A stretch of 64,000 nucleotides of DNA from NCBI GenBank assembly GCA_937930305.1, contig CALGLE010000012.1, positions 28,509-92,508 of the forward strand. Direction: 5' to 3'. Numbering within the stretch: position 1 is the first letter of the stretch; each line of letters opens with the position of its first letter. Source of the stretch: an uncultured Granulosicoccaceae bacterium. Lineage in GTDB: Bacteria > Pseudomonadota > Gammaproteobacteria > Granulosicoccales > Granulosicoccaceae. Made by a program: the position numbers and the translations under genes. This document shows, one piece after another, positions 60,412-64,000 of this stretch. The notes below the pieces were generated by a model. The model was not told where the DNA came from. It ran no database searches and saw nothing but the letters and a program-made list of their open reading frames with translations.

Positions 60412-62040
60412 TTATATACGCATTCTAGGCACATCATCGGGGTCAAGTTTCAGTTCAATCAGCAACGGACGGTTGCGTGTTTCAATCGCTTTGATGGCAT
60501 CTGTCATTTGATCTTCGGTTTCCACTAAGATGCCTTGTCCACCTAAGGCGGTTGCCACATCGGCAAAAGACGGCCACTCAAATTGCGACAAGCTGGGGTC
60601 GATGTTTCGATCAACAAACTGAATGTGTTCAGCGCCATAGGCAGAGTCGTTACACACAATTGTGATGAGGTCTTGGTTCAGTCTCACGGCCGTGTTGAAT
60701 TCATTGATACCGGCCATCATAAATCCTCCATCGCCTGTAAATAGAACCACCGGGCGATCGGGCACGGCAAAGCAGGCGCCAATGGCATGCTGTAGGCCAA
60801 TGCCTATCGAACCAAAATTTGTCGTGGCGATAAAGCTTTTTGCATCAGGGGCTTTGATACGGCACCAAACTTCGGTCATAAACCGCCCACCGTCGGTGGT
60901 TAAAATTCTGTTGGTAGGCAGCGCGGCTTCTAATTGTTCAAGCGCATAAACAAAATCGATCGTACCGCCTTTCGATGTTTTTTTAGTCGCTGGCGGATGT
61001 GCTGTGAGTGCTTCACTGTTCAGTTCTTTTGTAAAGCCGCTGGGCGGTATTTCGGCCTCATCTAGCCACGAAACTATGTTGTCAGCGGTTAAACCCGCAT
61101 CCCCCAATAGTCCGGCGTCTGGGTGATAGTTCTTGCCAATGTCTGCCAGTGTGTCGCTGATTTGAACGACACGCTTACCTTTCATCAGCTTGCCGCGGTC
61201 GGTGGTGAAGTGATGCAAGCTGGCACCAAAAGCGGCGACACAATCGCTTTTATCGATTACGTCGTAGGCTTCGGGTGTACTGAGGGTACCAAAGATATCC
61301 ATGTTGTACGGATGCCCATTAAACATCGCTTTGGCCTTCAATGTTGTAGCAAGTGGTGCTTCTAATCGATCCGCCAAACGAATCAGCGCTTGCTCTGCCC
61401 CGATTGCACCACCGCCCGCCAATATAACAGGCCGCTTCGCTGAGGCAATCATGCCAATGGCATCGTCTAGGTTGTCGCCTTCTAACACTAATGAAGGGTC
61501 ATCGAAGACAGATTTAACGATCTTAGTGTGGGTAACTTCTTCCCACATAAAGTCTGCGGGCATATTTAACACCACGGGTCGTCGTTCCAAGCGGGCTTGG
61601 TAAAACGCATTCGCAATGTCCTCAGAAGCCGTGCTGGGTGCGCGCATTTGCACAAACCCAGCTCCGGTGGCTTTTGTCAGTTCACGTTGGTCAATGTTCT
61701 GTAAATTTTGTGGTGTCATAACGGGTGTATCGCCGCATAGTAAAACCATCGGTGTGTGGCCTCGGGCCCCTTCGACCAAAGCGGTGATGCAGTTGGTGAA
61801 TCCAGGCCCGTGGGTCACGGTGGCAACACCCACGCATTGCGCAAACTTCGAATACGCAAGTGCCATCAAAACAGCGCTTCCCTCGTACGCCACGGGCACA
61901 AAGGTGCCTGCATGGCTACGAACGAAATCGTTCACCATAAAGAGGTTGGCGTCTCCCATCAGGCCAAAGAGCGTTTTGACTTCGTGGTCGACCAAACTCT
62001 TTGCGATGGATTGATATACGTGTTGCGTGTTTGTCGTCAT
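60412..62040 (-). CDS. Thiamine pyrophosphate-dependent enzyme, acetolactate synthase-like
   Basis: YEGSAVLMALAYSKFAQCVGVATVTHGPGFTNCITALVEGARGHTPMVLLCGDTP; TPP motif GDGGFMMAGINEFNTAVRLNQDLITIVCND. Confidence 0.92.
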   Translation of the reverse strand: MTTNTQHVYQSIAKSLVDHEVKTLFGLMGDANLFMVNDFVRSHAGTFVPVAYEGSAVLMALAYSKFAQCVGVATVTHGPGFTNCITALVEGARGHTPMVLLCGDTPVMTPQNLQNIDQRELTKATGAGFVQMRAPSTASEDIANAFYQARLERRPVVLNMPADFMWEEVTHTKIVKSVFDDPSLVLEGDNLDDAIGMIASAKRPVILAGGGAIGAEQALIRLADRLEAPLATTLKAKAMFNGHPYNMDIFGTLSTPEAYDVIDKSDCVAAFGASLHHFTTDRGKLMKGKRVVQISDTLADIGKNYHPDAGLLGDAGLTADNIVSWLDEAEIPPSGFTKELNSEALTAHPPATKKTSKGGTIDFVYALEQLEAALPTNRILTTDGGRFMTEVWCRIKAPDAKSFIATTNFGSIGIGLQHAIGACFAVPDRPVVLFTGDGGFMMAGINEFNTAVRLNQDLITIVCNDSAYGAEHIQFVDRNIDPSLSQFEWPSFADVATALGGQGILVETEDQMTDAIKAIETRNRPLLIELKLDPDDVPRMRI

Positions 62041-62258
62041 GATTGTGTTAGCTGGGGTTACAACCTCAAAGGTACACTAACTGCGTCTCGTTAGCCGCTC
62101 CTTGCTATTGCTCTTTACCCCCCCCAGCGTGGCGGCCCCTCCACGGCTATGACTGAAAAATTCCTGTGTTTAAAGCGTGCGCTTTGACGCATCGGCTGGC
62201 TAGAAGCCTTCTCAAGGGGCTTGCAATGTCGAAAATTCTCAGTATAATCATTCATACA

Positions 62259-62281
62259 TTAATTATTAAATAACTAATTAA
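62259..62281. promoter_or_regulatory. Inverted repeat TTAATTA-N9-TAATTAA upstream of the hpaB-like fragment
   Basis: Perfect 7-bp arms read directly in an AT-rich patch ~100 bp before the coding start; could be a regulator site. Confidence 0.4.
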
Positions 62282-62377
62282 AAGGTATTTGGCTTGGCAT
62301 TTTAAGCTGGATCGAGCGTTACTGCCGCCATGACACCTTAGCGTTGAAATTAGTCCATGAATGTGAGGGGAAATGTG

Positions 62378-63325
62378 ATGGCAGTGAACCGAAAGTCGAT
62401 CGCCAACGCGGTGTCAGGCAGTGGCATTCGTACCGGGCAGCAGTATCTTGAAGGCCTGCGCGACGATAGAGAAATTTGGACTGGCGGCAAAAAAATTGAC
62501 GATGTCACCGCAGAGCCTGGTATGGGGCGAGGGGCCGAAACCCTGGCCAAATTTTTGGACAAGCAACACAGCACCGAATTTCAGGATTCTGTGACATACG
62601 TGGCCGATGACAACCATCGTTGTGCGATGGCATTTAAAGCGCCTAAATCGGTAGAAGATGTAAAAGCGCGCGGCGTGGCCTACTACGAATGGGCCAAATG
62701 GTCTAACGGCATGTTTGGCCGTACCCCAGATTATAAAAACGCTTCACTCATGGCGTTTGCTTCCGCCCCCGACTTTTTGTCTCAAGGCACGAAAGGGCCG
62801 GGCGGGGCTGTGATGGCGCAGAGCATGGTCAATTTCTATGATTATGTTCGCACCAACGACAAGGTGCTCACCCACACTTTAGTAAACCCTGCCATCAATC
62901 ATGCGCAGGCGGCAGCTGGAAAATACTCAGGCAAGGTAGCCCTGCAAGTGGTGAAAGAAACGAATGAAGGCATCGTTGTGAATGGTGCGCGACTGCTGGC
63001 CACACTGGGCCCCTTAGCCGATGAAATTGAAGTGTTTCCATCTACTGTGCTGAAAGGATCAGATGAAAACATCCCCTTTGCGTTCGCGTTCGCTATTCCC
63101 ATTGCCACCCCGGGCTTAAAGCTCATTTGCCGCGATACTTATGATCACGGGAAGTCTAATTTTGATGCGCCTTTGTCCTCTCGTTATGAAGAGATGGATG
63201 CGGTGGTTATCTTCGAAAACATTTTCGTTCCTTGGGAGCGCGTGTTCATGTATGGGCAGCCTGAACTGTGCAATCAGGCGTTTAATGCCACCAACGCGGT
63301 GGTGCATATGGCGCATCACCCATAG
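62378..63325 (+). pseudogene. 4-hydroxyphenylacetate 3-monooxygenase (HpaB) family, N-terminal ~2/3 only
   Basis: TGQQYLEGLRDDREIWTGGKKIDDVT, PDFLSQGTKGPGGAVMAQSMVNFYDYVRTNDKVLTHTLVNPAINHAQ, DAVVIFENIFVPWERVFMYGQPELCNQAFNATNAVVHM; homology stops abruptly at ~63310. Confidence 0.8.
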
Positions 63326-63762
63326 CCATGACAGTCAGCGAAGTGAATCAAGCGCTGTCAAACGGTGTTGTGGATGGTGTGATGATTGATCCAGCGGGTA
63401 TTGGATCTTTCAAGTTGCACGAAGCAGGTAAATACATAACCACTTATGTTCCCGGTGGTGCTGCCTCATTCGCTGTAGCTATGTCTAGAGCGGTATATGA
63501 AGGAATGAGTGATGAAAACAAAGCGGCAATAGATCAAGTCGCCAGTTCCGATTTGTCCTTAAACGCAGGCGCCACTTACACCAAAATATCTATGAAAGGT
63601 ATGCAACTGGCTGCAGACAGCGGCTTAGAAATCATTGATATTAGCGACGACGAGCGTGCAAAAATGCAAGCGATCGTCGACGAGGTGATGCCTACCGTTC
63701 TTGAATCAGCTGCGGGTGACAAAACGGTGGGTGATATCCACAAGCTTATGACGGGCAGCTGA
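63310..63762 (+). pseudogene. TRAP transporter DctP-type solute-binding protein, C-terminal part only
   Basis: Frame reads GASPIAMTVSEVNQALSNGVVDGVMIDPAGIGSFKLHEAGKYITTYVPGG..., typical of a DctP C-terminal half; no signal peptide or N-terminal half upstream. ORF track start is 63328. Confidence 0.78.
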
Positions 63763-63808
63763 GCGCGGAAAAGCGCAAAGCAGCAATCAACGTCAGTTAG
63801 CCGATGTC

Positions 63809-64000
63809 ATGAGTCACGGACCCTTAGGAAAAATCGTCAAGGTAGCCGCCGTGCAGGCGGCGCCGGTCTTGCTCGACTTAAACGCAGGTGTTGAGAAGGC
63901 GGTGGGCCTGATCGACGAAGCTGGGCGCGCCGGTGTTCAGCTGATCAATTTCCCCGAAACTTGGCTGCCTGGCTATCCGTGGTGGATTTGGCTGAATCCG
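63809..64000 (+). CDS. Nitrilase/carbon-nitrogen hydrolase, N-terminal part (truncated by window end)
   Basis: Manual translation [64 protein letters not shown]; not in the ORF track. Confidence 0.88.
   Translation, partial: MSHGPLGKIVKVAAVQAAPVLLDLNAGVEKAVGLIDEAGRAGVQLINFPETWLPGYPWWIWLNP

Overview
This is a gene-dense proteobacterial (probably gammaproteobacterial) chromosomal window with about 55 supported coding regions. The first ~25 kb is mostly conserved core genes: ntrYX-trkAH; glnE; Kdo/lipid A genes (kdkA, waaA, lpxL-like); tolC-like; pcm; and rhlB-trx-rho. Embedded in it is a DGPF-protein/ECF42-type sigma factor pair. The 24.8-33.4 kb stretch is accessory and catabolic: a GH43 glycosidase, small lipoproteins, a benE remnant, and a DMT transporter/hydroxyisobutyrate-dehydrogenase-like/ALDH/VOC cluster. 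A 964-aa secreted protein with eight thrombospondin-type-3 calcium-binding repeats follows. Next comes a tightly packed five-gene glycosyltransferase/FkbM-methyltransferase block ending near purD. The 46-60 kb region holds a variant gamma-glutamyl-amine (Puu-like) cluster divergent from a non-canonical HisD-like dehydrogenase and a gamma-glutamyltransferase. It is followed by psuGK, a FadN-like bifunctional enzyme, a deaminase and a TPP enzyme. The window ends with a 4-HPA-hydroxylase N-terminus joined directly to a TRAP DctP C-terminus, then the start of a nitrilase. I saw no convincing tRNA, rRNA, CRISPR array or intact transposon. The best leads are the gamma-glutamyl locus with its HisD-like paralogue, the glycan block, the hexanucleotide repeat inside waaA, and several rearranged or internally deleted gene remnants. 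All family calls come from reading motifs by eye; no database search was run.
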